Source: Maricaulis sp.
GTDB taxonomy: Bacteria > Pseudomonadota > Alphaproteobacteria > Caulobacterales > Maricaulaceae
Assembly: GCA_017643585.1 (NCBI GenBank)
Contig: JAEPND010000002.1
Location: 1-64,000 of the forward strand
Reading direction: 5' to 3'
DNA length: 64,000 nt
In this document: positions 56,206-64,000 of the stretch, one piece after another
Numbering within the stretch: position 1 is the first letter of the stretch
How the letters are laid out: the number at the start of each line of letters is the position of its first letter
The notes under the pieces: model-generated
What the model saw: only the letters and a program-made list of their open reading frames with translations
Database searches by the model: none
Told to the model about the DNA's origin: nothing
Translations under genes and position numbers: made by a program

Positions 56206-56464
56206 ATCCGGTCCCTTTATTGTTTTGTGTGGAAGAGGGCAGCGTGCAGTGAACGCTGTTCGGTTCGAATGGATATTGGGAGTTGAATGACAATTCAAGT
56301 CTTCACGAGCGCATTGACGTATTTGAATATGAACAGTGTGAATTACATAAATAAATTGTAATATTGCAACGTCTTCCCGCCACGAGATGCGGCGTTGCGA
56401 AAACGAAGCTTGAAGCCCCCCGAACACCAGCCTATCAAAGCGTCTTAACGAGTAAGGACCCGCC
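56206..56464. promoter_or_regulatory. AT-rich divergent region between mucR and glyA
   Basis: 259 bases, markedly AT-richer at 56265-56375 than the surrounding DNA. It contains the inverted repeat ATTACA-N9-TGTAAT (56342-56362). As MucR binds AT-rich DNA and represses itself, this is a likely operator and promoter zone. No riboswitch consensus or gene is recognised. glyA has AGTAAGGACC before its ATG. Confidence 0.45.
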
Positions 56465-57781
56465 ATGACTGACACCCTCACAGACACGATGGAAATGGCT
56501 TCCACAGAAGCGTTTTTCTCTCAACCGGTCGTCGAATCCGATCGTGAAGTTGCCGCCGCGATACACGCTGAAATCCTGCGTCAGCAGAATCAGATCGAAC
56601 TGATTGCCTCTGAAAACATCGTGTCGCGTGCTGTTCTTGAAGCGCAGGGTTCGCCCCTGACGAACAAGTATGCCGAGGGATATCCGGGCCGTCGTTATTA
56701 CGGCGGGTGTGAGCATGTTGATGTGGTCGAGCAACTGGCCATTGACCGGGCCAAGGAATTGTTCGGCGCGGCCTACGCCAATGTCCAGCCGAGTTCGGGC
56801 AGCCAGGCCAATCAGGGTGTCTTCCTGGCGCTGCTCAAGCCGGGCGACAAGATCCTCGGCATGTCGCTGGATGCGGGTGGTCACCTGACCCATGGCGCGC
56901 GTCCGAACATGTCGGGCAAGTGGTTCGAGGCGCATGCCTATGGCGTCGACAAGGACACGGCCCTGATCGACTATGATGCGCTGCGCAAGCAGGCGCACGA
57001 GGTCAAGCCGGCCCTGATCGTTGCAGGTGGTTCCGCCTATCCGCGCGAGATCGATTTTGCCGAATTCCGCAAGATTGCTGACGAGGTTGGCGCCTATCTT
57101 CTGGTCGACATGGCGCACGTGGCCGGCCTGGTCGCCGGCGGGGTCTATCCCAGCCCGGTGCCGCACGCGCACGTCTGCACGACGACCACTCACAAGACCT
57201 TGCGCGGTCCGCGCGGCGGCATGATCATCTCCAACGACCTGGATCTCGGCAAGAAATTCAACTCTGCCATCTTCCCGGGGCTGCAAGGTGGCCCGCTGAT
57301 GCATGTCATCGCCGGCAAGGCCGTTGCCTTCGGCGAAGCGCTGCAACCGGAGTTCAAGGCGTATACGAAACAGGTTGTCGCCAATTGCCGGGCTATGTCC
57401 GATGCCGTCCTGGCGGGCGGCTATGCCATCGTGTCCGGTGGTACGGACAGCCATCTGACGCTGATTGACCTGCGTCCGAAGGGCCTCAAGGGCAATATCG
57501 CAGAGGAAGCACTCGAGCGGGCCTATATCACCTGTAACAAGAATGGCGTTCCGTTTGATCCGGAAAAGCCCACGGTCACGTCCGGTCTGCGTGTCGGCTC
57601 TCCGGCCGGTACGACGCGGGGCTTCGGCGAGGCCGAATTCAAGCGTATTGGCGAGCTCATGGTCGAGGTTCTCGACGCGCTGGTCGAGAGCCCGGAGGGC
57701 AATGCCGAGGTCGAGGCCCGGGTGCGTGAGGAAGTGAAGGCGCTGACAGCACGCTTCCCAATCTATCCGAAACTGGCCTAA
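56465..57781 (+). CDS. glyA: Serine hydroxymethyltransferase
   Basis: 438 aa. This PLP enzyme converts serine and tetrahydrofolate to glycine and methylene-tetrahydrofolate. Motifs: [20 protein letters not shown] (two parts), the [18 protein letters not shown] region, and the PLP Lys in [16 protein letters not shown]. The N-terminal 30 residues are an extension of low conservation. It supplies glycine that HemA also uses. nrdR follows 9 bases later. Confidence 0.96.
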   Translation: MTDTLTDTMEMASTEAFFSQPVVESDREVAAAIHAEILRQQNQIELIASENIVSRAVLEAQGSPLTNKYAEGYPGRRYYGGCEHVDVVEQLAIDRAKELFGAAYANVQPSSGSQANQGVFLALLKPGDKILGMSLDAGGHLTHGARPNMSGKWFEAHAYGVDKDTALIDYDALRKQAHEVKPALIVAGGSAYPREIDFAEFRKIADEVGAYLLVDMAHVAGLVAGGVYPSPVPHAHVCTTTTHKTLRGPRGGMIISNDLDLGKKFNSAIFPGLQGGPLMHVIAGKAVAFGEALQPEFKAYTKQVVANCRAMSDAVLAGGYAIVSGGTDSHLTLIDLRPKGLKGNIAEEALERAYITCNKNGVPFDPEKPTVTSGLRVGSPAGTTRGFGEAEFKRIGELMVEVLDALVESPEGNAEVEARVREEVKALTARFPIYPKLA

Positions 57782-57790
57782 GGTAACTGA

Positions 57791-58276
57791 ATGCGCTGTC
57801 CTTTTTGCGGTCATCCAGACACCCAGGTCAAAGACTCCCGCCCGGCGGAAGATGGCAATGCCATTCGCCGCCGCCGGCAATGCCCGTCCTGTGCGGCCCG
57901 TTTCACCACGTTTGAACGGGTACAGCTGCGCGAACTGACGGTCTCGAAAAAGTCTGGTCGCCGGGTTCCGTTTGATCGCGAAAAGCTCAGCCGTTCCATC
58001 CAGCTTGCTGCGCAAAAGCGCAATATCGAGGCCGACCGCATCGAACAGATGATCTCCGGTATCGTCAGGCAGCTGGAGAGCTCCGGCGAGACCGACATCA
58101 CCTCTGACCGGGTGGGCGAGCTGGTGATGGAGGCGCTGAAAAGCGTCGATAGCGTCGCCTATGTGCGTTACGCCTCGGTCTACAAGGACTTTCATCGCGT
58201 CGAGGACTTCCGCGAATTCATCAAGGATGAACATCTCGGCGGCGGCAAGAATACGCAAGGCGACAAGGAAAAATGA
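57791..58276 (+). CDS. nrdR: Transcriptional repressor NrdR
   Basis: 161 aa. The zinc ribbon has [17 protein letters not shown] and [14 protein letters not shown]; the ATP-cone (about 49-140) has [19 protein letters not shown] and [13 protein letters not shown]. It represses ribonucleotide reductase genes in response to (d)ATP. Its place between glyA and the rib genes is conserved. It overlaps the next gene by 4 bases. Confidence 0.96.
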   Translation: MRCPFCGHPDTQVKDSRPAEDGNAIRRRRQCPSCAARFTTFERVQLRELTVSKKSGRRVPFDREKLSRSIQLAAQKRNIEADRIEQMISGIVRQLESSGETDITSDRVGELVMEALKSVDSVAYVRYASVYKDFHRVEDFREFIKDEHLGGGKNTQGDKEK

Positions 58277-58848
58277 GCACATCCGCCCAGCCGCGGGTCA
58301 CGCTCAAATTAGCCACCTCGCTTGATGGCAAGATCGCGCTGTCCAACGGACAATCCAAATGGATCACCGGCCCGGAAAGCCGCGCCGAGGTGCATCGCAT
58401 GCGCGCGTCGCACGACGCGATCCTGACCGGTGTGGGCACTATCCTGGCCGATGATCCGGAGTTCACGGCTCGCACCGATCCCATGCCGGAGAAACAGCCG
58501 GATCTGATCGTGCTGGACCGGCAGGGGCGCATGAATATGGGCGCCAAGGTTTTTGCTCGAGGGGACCGTCAGGTGATCCTGCGGGCGTCCGGGGACATTG
58601 CTGCGGCGATCCGCGGCTATGAGCGCGTGATGATCGAGGCGGGCGGGCAAATCGCCGCAGCTGCACTCAAGGCCGATCTCGTGGATCGCATTGTGTGGTT
58701 CAGGGCTCCGAAGGTATTGGGGGGCGATGGATTATCCGTGTTTGCAGACCTTGGCCTTGAGAGTCTCGATCTTGCCCCCATTTTCCATCGCATCTCTGTC
58801 GCCGAACGCGGTGATGATCTGCAGGAAACTTACGAACGGATTCGCTGA
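58273..58848 (+). CDS. RibD reductase domain only (no deaminase half)
   Basis: 191 aa. The frame begins directly with the reductase fold: [38 protein letters not shown], and [12 protein letters not shown]. The usual N-terminal zinc deaminase domain (His/Cys zinc motifs, about 145 aa) is absent. It should reduce the aminoribosyl-pyrimidinedione phosphate in riboflavin synthesis but cannot deaminate its precursor. The ATGA overlap with nrdR leaves no room for a lost 5' part, so the short form is real at this locus. It is coupled to ribE (1-base overlap). Confidence 0.85.
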   Translation: MSTSAQPRVTLKLATSLDGKIALSNGQSKWITGPESRAEVHRMRASHDAILTGVGTILADDPEFTARTDPMPEKQPDLIVLDRQGRMNMGAKVFARGDRQVILRASGDIAAAIRGYERVMIEAGGQIAAAALKADLVDRIVWFRAPKVLGGDGLSVFADLGLESLDLAPIFHRISVAERGDDLQETYERIR

Positions 58849-59459
58849 TGTTCACAGGCATTATCACCGCCAAGGGCCGCGTGCGCTCGATCACGGGCAC
58901 AGATATTGTGCGTTTTGAGATCGAGGCGCCTTACGATGCCAATACGATCGATATGGGGGCATCCATCGCCCATGCCGGCGCTTGTCTGACCGTGGTCGAG
59001 AAGGAAAACACCGCGAAAGGGTGCTGGTATGCCGTCGAGGTGTCGCCGGAAACCCTGCGCCTGACCACGCTGGGCGATCTGGGCGAGGGCAGTGCGGTCA
59101 ATCTGGAACGCGCCCTTGCCATGGGCGAGGAGCTTGGCGGACATCTGGTCACCGGCCATGTGGATGGTGTTGGCGAGGTCGTGGACCGGCGCGATGAGGG
59201 CGAGTGGGTCGTCTTCACAATCCGGCCACCGGCGGAGCTCAACAAGTACATCGCCAAGAAGGGCTCGGTGACGGTCGATGGCGTGTCACTGACAGTCAAT
59301 GACGTGACCCGCGAGACCTTCGACCTGATGATTATTCCCCATACCGCAGAGGTGACGACGCTGGGCCAACTGCAAAAAGCCGCGCGCGTAAACCTTGAGG
59401 TCGACCTCATGGCGCGCTACGCCGCGCGCCTGAACGAATTTTCGGAGGATCAGGCGTGA
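58848..59459 (+). CDS. ribE: Riboflavin synthase alpha chain
   Basis: 203 aa. It dismutates two 6,7-dimethyl-8-ribityllumazine molecules to riboflavin. It begins [15 protein letters not shown]; the two lumazine-binding barrels each have a GASIAHAGACLTV or VTVDGVSLTVNDV motif. The second barrel begins near residue 98. It overlaps ribD' by 1 base and ribBA by 4 bases. Confidence 0.95.
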   Translation: MFTGIITAKGRVRSITGTDIVRFEIEAPYDANTIDMGASIAHAGACLTVVEKENTAKGCWYAVEVSPETLRLTTLGDLGEGSAVNLERALAMGEELGGHLVTGHVDGVGEVVDRRDEGEWVVFTIRPPAELNKYIAKKGSVTVDGVSLTVNDVTRETFDLMIIPHTAEVTTLGQLQKAARVNLEVDLMARYAARLNEFSEDQA

Positions 59460-60571
59460 GCGATATCCCTCTCTCCCCGATCGAGGACATTATCGAGGAC
59501 GCCCGCAATGGGCGCATGTTTATCCTGGTCGATGCCGAGGATCGCGAAAACGAGGGTGACCTGGTCATCCCCGCCAAGTTCGCGACGCCCGACGCGGTCA
59601 ATTTCATGGCCAAACACGGTCGCGGCCTGATTTGCCTGGCGATGAGCCAGGAGCGGATCGAGCAACTCGATCTCAAGCTCATGTCCTCGGAGAACCGTTC
59701 GCGGCACCAGACGGCGTTCACGGTTTCAATCGAGGCGCGTGAAGGGGTGACCACGGGAATTTCCGCGCACGACCGAGCGCGCACGATCGAAGTTGCCACG
59801 GACCCGTCCAAGGGTGCTGATGACATTGCGACACCAGGGCATGTCTTCCCGCTGGTTGCGCGAGATGGCGGTGTTCTTGTGCGGGCAGGGCATACCGAGG
59901 CCTCCGTAGATGTCGCGCGCCTGGCCGGTGCTGGCTCCTCCGGCGTGATCTGCGAGATCATGAATGAAGATGGCACGATGGCGCGGCTGCCGGACCTGGT
60001 CGCTTTTGCCCAGCTGCACGGACTGAAAATCGGGACGATCGAGGACCTGATCGCCTATCGCCGCCGCAATGATCGTTTCATTGAACGCCGGCTGGAGAGC
60101 GAGTTTACCAGCCAGTGGGGCGGTCCTTTCAAGCTGGTCGTATTCCGCAATACGATTGACGGCGCCGAGCATGTTGCGCTGGTCAAGGGCAAGCCGTCCG
60201 CTCACGAGCCGACGCTGGTGCGTATGCACAAGGTCTCCTTTGTGGACGATGTCTTGCGCGAGGCTGGCGGTCGCGGAGGTCTGGCAGAAGCCGGTATCAA
60301 GGCGCTGGCGGAAAATGACGGTCCGGGCGTGATGGTCTTCATCCGCGAGACCAGCCACACGGCGATTGTCGAGCGCCTGGGTGCCCATCCCGCACTCCCG
60401 CAGGACGAACGTGAAGCCCGTCGCCTGCGTGAGTACGGCATCGGTGCGCAAATCCTGCTCGACCTGGGTGTCCAGGAAATGGACCTGTTGACCACCAAGC
60501 CGCAGACCATTGTTGGTCTGGAAGGTTACGGCCTGAGCGTTCGCAAGGAACGCCTGTTTTCTGGAGACTGA
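59456..60571 (+). CDS. ribB: RibBA-like: DHBP synthase with degenerate GTP cyclohydrolase II half
   Basis: 371 aa, starting from GTG. The N-terminal half is an intact 3,4-dihydroxy-2-butanone-4-phosphate synthase (VDAEDRENEGDLVIPAKF, RHQTAFTVSIEAREGVTTG, VRAGHTEASVDVARLAG). The C-terminal half keeps the GTP cyclohydrolase II fold (YGIGAQILLDLGVQEMDLL, IVGLEGYGLSV). It lacks the zinc Cys cluster, having VRMHKVSFVDDVLREAGG where GCHII has a Cys-rich 'SECLTGD...CDC' loop, and has FIRETSHTAIVERL where the RQEGRGIG motif belongs. So only RibB activity is expected. Confidence 0.88.
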   Translation: MSDIPLSPIEDIIEDARNGRMFILVDAEDRENEGDLVIPAKFATPDAVNFMAKHGRGLICLAMSQERIEQLDLKLMSSENRSRHQTAFTVSIEAREGVTTGISAHDRARTIEVATDPSKGADDIATPGHVFPLVARDGGVLVRAGHTEASVDVARLAGAGSSGVICEIMNEDGTMARLPDLVAFAQLHGLKIGTIEDLIAYRRRNDRFIERRLESEFTSQWGGPFKLVVFRNTIDGAEHVALVKGKPSAHEPTLVRMHKVSFVDDVLREAGGRGGLAEAGIKALAENDGPGVMVFIRETSHTAIVERLGAHPALPQDEREARRLREYGIGAQILLDLGVQEMDLLTTKPQTIVGLEGYGLSVRKERLFSGD

Positions 60572-60572
60572 C

Positions 60573-61010
60573 ATGAGCGGATATCGCATTCTCATCATCG
60601 CCGGCGCATTTTATCGCGATATCGCTGACCCGATGATCAAGGGCGCGTCCGAAGCGCTGGCCAAGGCCGACTGCTCGTTTGACGTTGTCGAGGTTCCCGG
60701 CGCGCTGGAAATTCCTGGGGCCATCACCCAGGCCGAGCTGACCGATGCAGGATATGACGGCTATATCGCGCTGGGCTGTGTCATTCGCGGCGAGACGACG
60801 CATTATGACTATGTCTGTGGCGAGTCAGCGCGGGGCCTGATGGACTTGTCTCTGGAGGGCGTTCCGGTAGGCAATGGCATACTGACGGTGGAAAACCGGG
60901 CGCAGGCCATGGTAAGGGCGGTCGAGAAAAACAAGGGCGCTGATGCGGCCGAAGCCTGTCTGTCCATCCTGCAGCTTCGCGACCGCTTTCGTGGCGAAGC
61001 AGAAGATTAA
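60573..61010 (+). CDS. ribH: 6,7-dimethyl-8-ribityllumazine synthase
   Basis: 145 aa. It condenses the pyrimidinedione with dihydroxybutanone phosphate to lumazine. Motifs: VVEVPGALEIPGAI, ALGCVIRGETTHYDYV with the catalytic His, and VPVGNGILTVEN. It begins 1 base after ribBA and ends 1 base before nusB. Confidence 0.95.
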   Translation: MSGYRILIIAGAFYRDIADPMIKGASEALAKADCSFDVVEVPGALEIPGAITQAELTDAGYDGYIALGCVIRGETTHYDYVCGESARGLMDLSLEGVPVGNGILTVENRAQAMVRAVEKNKGADAAEACLSILQLRDRFRGEAED

Positions 61011-61011
61011 G

Positions 61012-61488
61012 ATGACAGAAAAAGAAAACCCGTCCGAACGCCGTGCGCGTCTGCGCCGTATGGCGCGCCTGTCCGCTGTACAGGCCCTCTATCAAATGGA
61101 AATCGCGTCGCGTGGTGCCAAGGATGTGATCCGGGAATTCCGCGATCATCGTTTCGGTGCCGCGGATGAAGGGCCGGAATATGTCGAGGCGGACGAGAAC
61201 TTCTTTGAAGATTTGGTCAGCGGAGTGGTTCGCAATCAGGCAACGGTCGATCCGGCTATCGACGACGTTCTTGCTGATGGCTGGCGCATGGAACGACTGG
61301 ATGCGACCGTACGGGCAATTCTGCGCTCTGGAGGGTTCGAGCTGTTCAAGCGCGATGATGTCCCGGCCAAGGTCGTGATCGATGAATATGTCGAGATCGC
61401 CAATGCCTTCTTTGACGGCAGCGAGCCGAAATTCGTCAATGCCGCGCTGGACAAGTGTGGCCGTAAAGCGCGCGCATCGGAATTCTGA
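61012..61488 (+). CDS. nusB: Transcription antitermination protein NusB
   Basis: 158 aa. It binds boxA RNA with NusE/S10 in rRNA antitermination. Features: RMARLSAVQALYQMEIAS near the start, MERLDATVRAILRSGGFEL, and PAKVVIDEYVEIANAFF near the end. The start (MTEKEN) has AGAAGATTAAG upstream. ribH-nusB order is widely conserved. Confidence 0.95.
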   Translation: MTEKENPSERRARLRRMARLSAVQALYQMEIASRGAKDVIREFRDHRFGAADEGPEYVEADENFFEDLVSGVVRNQATVDPAIDDVLADGWRMERLDATVRAILRSGGFELFKRDDVPAKVVIDEYVEIANAFFDGSEPKFVNAALDKCGRKARASEF

Positions 61489-61489
61489 T

Positions 61490-62458
61490 ATGGCGAAGTC
61501 GGGTGAATTCGATTTCATCGAGGCATCGCTCAAACCCCTGACGCTTGGGCACCCCGCCGCGCTTGGGCTGGCCGATGATGCGGCTTTGCTCACCCCGCAA
61601 GCGGGGCATGAGATCGTGCTGGCCAGCGATATGCTGGTTGAGGGGCGGCATTTTCCCGTCGCTGCGACCCCCGATGTCATTGCAGCGCGCGCCCTGCACA
61701 GCAATCTGTCGGATCTGGCCGCGATGGGAGCTTTCCCCCTGGCATTCCTCAGCAGCGTGGCCTTTCCCGAGACTTGGACTGCGCGCGACCGCGAGGCGCT
61801 GGCCGCAGCCTTCGCCCGGCAGACCCAGGCGCTGGAATTTCCGCTGATCGGTGGCGACACGACGCTGGGTGGTGAGGCTCTGGTCCTGTCCCTGACCATG
61901 GTCGGGGAAGTTCCGACCGGCCAGGCGCTTCTCCGCTCTGGCGCGCGTGAGGGTGAGGATGTCTGGGTTTCCGGCACAATCGGTGATGCCGGACTGGGCC
62001 TGAAAATGGCGCAGAACACGCTCGACCGTCAGACCGATTTGCTGGCCCGATACGAGCAGCCGCAAGCCCGTCTGGAACTCGGCCTGGCCCTGCGTGGCCT
62101 GGCCTCTGCGTGTATTGATTTGTCGGACGGATTGCTGGCTGATGCCGGGCATCTGGCGAAGGCGTCCGGTGTTGGTATCGAGATCGAAAGCGCCATGATC
62201 CCGCTCTCGGACCCGGCCTTGCTGTGGCTTGAGAACGAGGGGCAGGCGGGGCTGGTCAAGCTCGCCAGTGCGGGCGACGACTACGAATTGCTGTTCACGG
62301 CTCCCTCTGCGCGCTCCGGCGAGATCCTGGCCCTGCAGGCAGATCTGGGGGTCACGCTGAACTGGATCGGGCGCGTTTTGCCGGGCGAGGGATGCATGCT
62401 GCTGGATGATGCGGGCGTGGCCATCGACGTGACCGCAGGCGGTTTTACGCATTTTTGA
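61490..62458 (+). CDS. thiL: Thiamine-monophosphate kinase
   Basis: 322 aa. It phosphorylates thiamine monophosphate to the diphosphate. Features: LGLADDAALLTP, ASDMLVEGRHF, the AARALHSNLSDLAAMGA motif, LIGGDTTLGG, and CIDLSDGLLADAGHLAKAS. It follows nusB by 1 base. This closes the glyA-to-thiL operon. Confidence 0.95.
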   Translation: MAKSGEFDFIEASLKPLTLGHPAALGLADDAALLTPQAGHEIVLASDMLVEGRHFPVAATPDVIAARALHSNLSDLAAMGAFPLAFLSSVAFPETWTARDREALAAAFARQTQALEFPLIGGDTTLGGEALVLSLTMVGEVPTGQALLRSGAREGEDVWVSGTIGDAGLGLKMAQNTLDRQTDLLARYEQPQARLELGLALRGLASACIDLSDGLLADAGHLAKASGVGIEIESAMIPLSDPALLWLENEGQAGLVKLASAGDDYELLFTAPSARSGEILALQADLGVTLNWIGRVLPGEGCMLLDDAGVAIDVTAGGFTHF

Positions 62459-62498
62459 CGCCTGTTTCGTATGCTCACCCAGGATGGTGAGGTGTGAC

Positions 62499-62996
62499 AT
62501 GCGTTTTCTTGTTTCGATCCTGATGTCGGTTTTCCTCAGCTCGACGGCGATGGCGTCGACGCTGGTGGCACCGCCGAGCGAAAATGAAGGCTCCTCCGGC
62601 GGAGGCGGCAATCGCTTTCTCATGCTGTTTTCCAGCGGCAATGACGAGGAAGAGGCTGTCGAGGAAGAAGAGGATGATCCGCGCTCCTTCACCATGCCGG
62701 CCGTTGTGGCCCCGCTGGCCCAGAATGGCCGTCTGACAGGCTTCGCCTACGTGCTTGTCCGGTTGCGCGTTGCTCCGGGACATGATGTTTGGCGTGTGCA
62801 GGAAAACACGCACTATGCCCTTGATCTGATGACCCGGTCTGCATTCCGAACGGATCTGAGCACAGAGAATGGGCAAGCGCTCAATCGCGAAACGGCGGTA
62901 GAGGTCTGGGCAGGGGCCCTGGCCGAGTATTACGGCGCAGACGCAATCGAGAGTGTGGAGATTCGCAGTTTCGACGTCCGTCTGTTCTCGCGATAA
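62499..62996 (+). CDS. Exported protein of unknown function
   Basis: 165 aa. The signal peptide is MRFLVSILMSVFLSSTAMAS. A Gly/Ser- and Glu-rich low-complexity stretch (about 30-60, EEEAVEEEEDD) follows, then a compact domain (about 65-165) with YVLVRLRVAPGHDVWRVQE and AEVWAGALAEYYGAD-like EVWAGALAEYYGADAIES. It may be periplasmic. No family is recognised; it sits between thiL and hppA. GGTGAGG precedes the ATG. Confidence 0.7.
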   Translation: MRFLVSILMSVFLSSTAMASTLVAPPSENEGSSGGGGNRFLMLFSSGNDEEEAVEEEEDDPRSFTMPAVVAPLAQNGRLTGFAYVLVRLRVAPGHDVWRVQENTHYALDLMTRSAFRTDLSTENGQALNRETAVEVWAGALAEYYGADAIESVEIRSFDVRLFSR

Positions 62997-63183
62997 CGCC
63001 TGTTTTTCCTTTTTTCTTGATTATTTAGCGGGTTAAGCGCGTCGGCGTATTGCACCCCCTAGGGGCATTGGGCATAGTCCATTCGTCTAGGGGGAGTTTT
63101 TTACGGTCGGCGCGATTCCCGCGTTTGGCTTCCCCGTTGAAAATAAAGGCCGAAGTGAGGAAAAAATAACGGGGCTCTACGCC

Positions 63184-64000
63184 ATGAACATGCTTTTGCT
63201 GGCCATTGCCGCAGCTGTTCTCGCCATCATCTATGGGGTTGTGCAAACGCAACGCCTGATGAGCGCGAGTGCAGGCTCGGAGAAGATGCAAGAAATCGCA
63301 TCGGCCATCCAAGAAGGCGCGAATGCTTATCTCAAGCGCCAATACACCACCATCGCCATCGTCGGTGCCGCAGTCTGTATCCTGATTGCGCTCACCCTGG
63401 GCTGGCAAGTCGCACTCGGTTTTGCCATCGGTGCAGTCCTATCCGGCGCAGCCGGCTTCATAGGCATGCTGGTTTCGGTCCGCGCCAATGTGCGCACGAC
63501 CCAAGCCGCTAGCACCGGTCTGGCCGCGGGCCTGGCTGTCGCCTTCCGCTCCGGCGCCATCACCGGCATGCTGGTCGCGGGCCTGGCGCTGCTGGGTGTG
63601 GCCGGGTACTTCTGGCTGCTGACCGGCGCCATGGGCTTTGAGTCCGGTGACCGTACGGTCATCGACGCTCTGGTTGCCCTGGGCTTCGGCGCGTCCCTGA
63701 TCTCCATCTTCGCCCGTCTGGGCGGCGGCATCTTCACCAAGGGTGCTGACGTCGGCGGCGACATGGTGGGCAAGATCGAAGCCGGTATCCCGGAAGATGA
63801 TCCGCGCAACGCGGCCACCATCGCTGACAATGTCGGCGATAATGTCGGTGACTGTGCGGGCATGGCGGCTGACCTGTTCGAAACCTATGCCGTGACAGTC
63901 GTTGCGACGATGGTCCTGGCCGCGATCTTCTTTGCCGAAGGTCTTGGCGCCACAATGATGGTCTACCCGCTGGCGATTGCTGCGGTTTGCATCGTCACTT
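63184..64000 (+). CDS. hppA: Membrane proton-pumping pyrophosphatase (3' cut by window)
   Basis: 272 codons are visible of a protein normally near 700 aa. Membrane helices run from residue 2. The pyrophosphate-binding segment has [21 protein letters not shown] and [20 protein letters not shown], with the Asp/Lys residues that bind Mg-PPi. It uses pyrophosphate to pump protons. Whether it is the K-dependent type cannot be judged, because the deciding residue lies beyond the window. Confidence 0.93.
   Translation, partial: MNMLLLAIAAAVLAIIYGVVQTQRLMSASAGSEKMQEIASAIQEGANAYLKRQYTTIAIVGAAVCILIALTLGWQVALGFAIGAVLSGAAGFIGMLVSVRANVRTTQAASTGLAAGLAVAFRSGAITGMLVAGLALLGVAGYFWLLTGAMGFESGDRTVIDALVALGFGASLISIFARLGGGIFTKGADVGGDMVGKIEAGIPEDDPRNAATIADNVGDNVGDCAGMAADLFETYAVTVVATMVLAAIFFAEGLGATMMVYPLAIAAVCIVT

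Noticed and set aside
56260..56290. tRNA-like GGTTCGAAT sequence
   Set aside because: The motif has no flanking acceptor or anticodon stems; no tRNA fold is possible there.
56206..56464. Glycine or folate riboswitch upstream of glyA
   Set aside because: No conserved riboswitch core could be identified; the region is better explained as an AT-rich regulatory zone.
56435..58282. 615-aa open frame antisense to glyA and nrdR
   Set aside because: Both genes on the plus strand are unmistakable; the long antisense frame reflects codon bias only.

Overview
This window is GC-rich, gene-dense chromosomal DNA of an alphaproteobacterium. The gene families suggest the Caulobacterales/Maricaulales side (Maricaulis- or Hyphomonadaceae-like); this is inferred from content, not from a database match. 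Supporting signs are a C4-pathway 5-aminolevulinate synthase (hemA), a Mg-type HemB, a MucR/Ros regulator, an LdtR-like MarR protein next to hemA, an aspartate/glutamate leucyltransferase (bpt), a membrane pyrophosphatase, and the core blocks rpoZ-rsh-pyrE-pdxJ-acpS-rnc-era-recO and glyA-nrdR-rib-nusB-thiL. I found no tRNA, rRNA or CRISPR array.

Layout. 1-6.9 kb: the 3' tip of an IS481-type transposase with a strong terminator, a stomatin-like membrane protein, a membrane protein overlapping threonine dehydrogenase (tdh), a flavoprotein resembling iodotyrosine deiodinase, and an H-NOX nitric oxide sensor paired with a hybrid histidine kinase. 7-16.3 kb: acyl-CoA ligase, threonine dehydratase, lytic transglycosylase, dapA, smpB, a GlxA-type AraC regulator, family 5 uracil-DNA glycosylase, a NYN protein and folK. 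16.4-30.3 kb: the housekeeping run rpoZ-rsh-pyrE-pdxJ-acpS-rnc-era-recO, two S41 peptidases, parC, and the lemA/M48 pair. 30.2-46.7 kb: a LOG-like protein, a VOC/WYL divergent pair, a TRAP transporter operon with two extra membrane proteins, bpt, an SLC13 transporter, motB, a flavin reductase, a penicillin-acylase-family hydrolase, a dehydrogenase, a TRIC-type channel and a GNAT. 46.7-48.4 kb: a small accessory patch holding three copies of a dispersed repeat, a second palindromic repeat and two unrecognised membrane proteins. 48.4-56.2 kb: hemB, a valine-degradation operon, the ldtR-like gene, hemA and mucR. 56.4-64 kb: glyA-nrdR-ribD'-ribE-ribBA-ribH-nusB-thiL and the start of hppA.

How genes work together. 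The acyl-CoA dehydrogenase, 3-hydroxyisobutyryl-CoA hydrolase and 3-hydroxyisobutyrate dehydrogenase form successive steps of valine breakdown, with two unknown proteins inside the operon. hemA and hemB give the first two steps of haem synthesis. The rib cluster makes riboflavin, but its RibD lacks the deaminase half and its RibBA lacks the GTP cyclohydrolase II active site, so two activities must be supplied elsewhere. H-NOX and its kinase form a gas-sensing pair.

Most worth a second look: the deiodinase-like flavoprotein, the incomplete riboflavin enzymes, a MucR homologue that has lost its zinc ligands, the structured hemA leader, the dispersed repeat family, and the unknown genes in the valine and TRAP operons. 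I did not find a clear, wholly new multi-gene system.
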